Made by a program: the position numbers and the translations under genes. This document shows positions 15,387 to 15,404 of a stretch of 15,404 nucleotides of DNA, in pieces. The notes below the pieces were generated by a model. It saw nothing but the letters and a program-made list of their open reading frames with translations. It searched no databases and was not told where the DNA came from. The DNA lies in the NCBI GenBank assembly GCA_040752395.1, contig JBFMHD010000054.1, forward strand, positions 1-15,404. Reading direction: 5' to 3'. Positions within the stretch are counted from its first letter, which is position 1. Each line of letters opens with the position of its first letter. Source of the DNA: JBFMHD01 sp040752395 [NCBI: Candidatus Hydrogenedentota bacterium] (GTDB lineage: Bacteria; JBFMHD01).

Positions 15387-15404
15387 GCTTCAGGCTCCAG
15401 CCGG
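15386..15404. repeat. Start of another composite repeat, cut by the window edge
   Basis: GGCTTCAGGCTCC at 15386-15398, followed by AGCCGG, repeats 8103-8115 exactly over 13 bases and then 8130-8135. The second 14-base unit present at 8117-8130 is missing here. The first G is also the last base of the TAG stop of the AsmA-like gene. Confidence 0.7.

Overview
The window looks like chromosome from an uncultured, AT-rich, probably anaerobic diderm bacterium. AT-richness is visible throughout. The diderm call rests on a complete AsmA/TamB-like protein. The anaerobic call is an inference from the soluble, iron-sulfur-rich NAD(H)-linked flavoprotein operon. A candidate phylum such as Omnitrophota would fit, but nothing here fixes the taxonomy. 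I see no rRNA, tRNA, CRISPR array, transposase or phage gene.

Left half, minus strand, read from 6678 down to 1. This is one operon-like block: a NuoE-type [2Fe-2S] subunit, a small cysteine-rich zinc-ribbon-like protein, a NuoF-type NADH/FMN/Fe-S subunit with a C-terminal ferredoxin, a NuoG/HoxU-like iron-sulfur subunit, and a stand-alone FMN domain of the glutamate synthase type. The last three are joined by two ATGA stop/start overlaps. The block ends in an edge-truncated protein that fuses a degenerate KaiC/RecA-like domain to a PEP-synthase-type ATP-binding domain. That last gene runs out of the window at position 1. I infer that the Nuo-like subunits form an NAD(H)-linked electron module that feeds, or is fed by, the glutamate-synthase-like flavoprotein. 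No glutaminase domain, no GltD and no hydrogenase catalytic subunit is present, so the reaction is open. This is the part most likely to hold undescribed biochemistry.

Centre, 6679-7128. A 450-base divergent intergenic region holds a degenerate interspersed repeat, a strong 15-bp hairpin and a good sigma70-type promoter whose -35 box is buried in a perfect palindrome. That promoter faces ftsY.

Right half, plus strand. ftsY (SRP receptor, with an altered loop after the TKLD motif) is followed by a 217-base repeat-filled gap. Then come a long coiled-coil protein with a C-terminal GYF_2-like domain, a small single-pass membrane protein, RecD2 helicase (GTGA overlap with the previous gene) and a 1087-residue AsmA/TamB-like envelope protein started by TTG.

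The gaps between genes carry a family of modular repeats built from short shared words (CAGTTATAGG, GAAGCAAGAA, AGATAACGG, and a 14-base GGCTTC unit). One copy sits inside the Nuo-like operon and one begins on the stop codon of the last gene.
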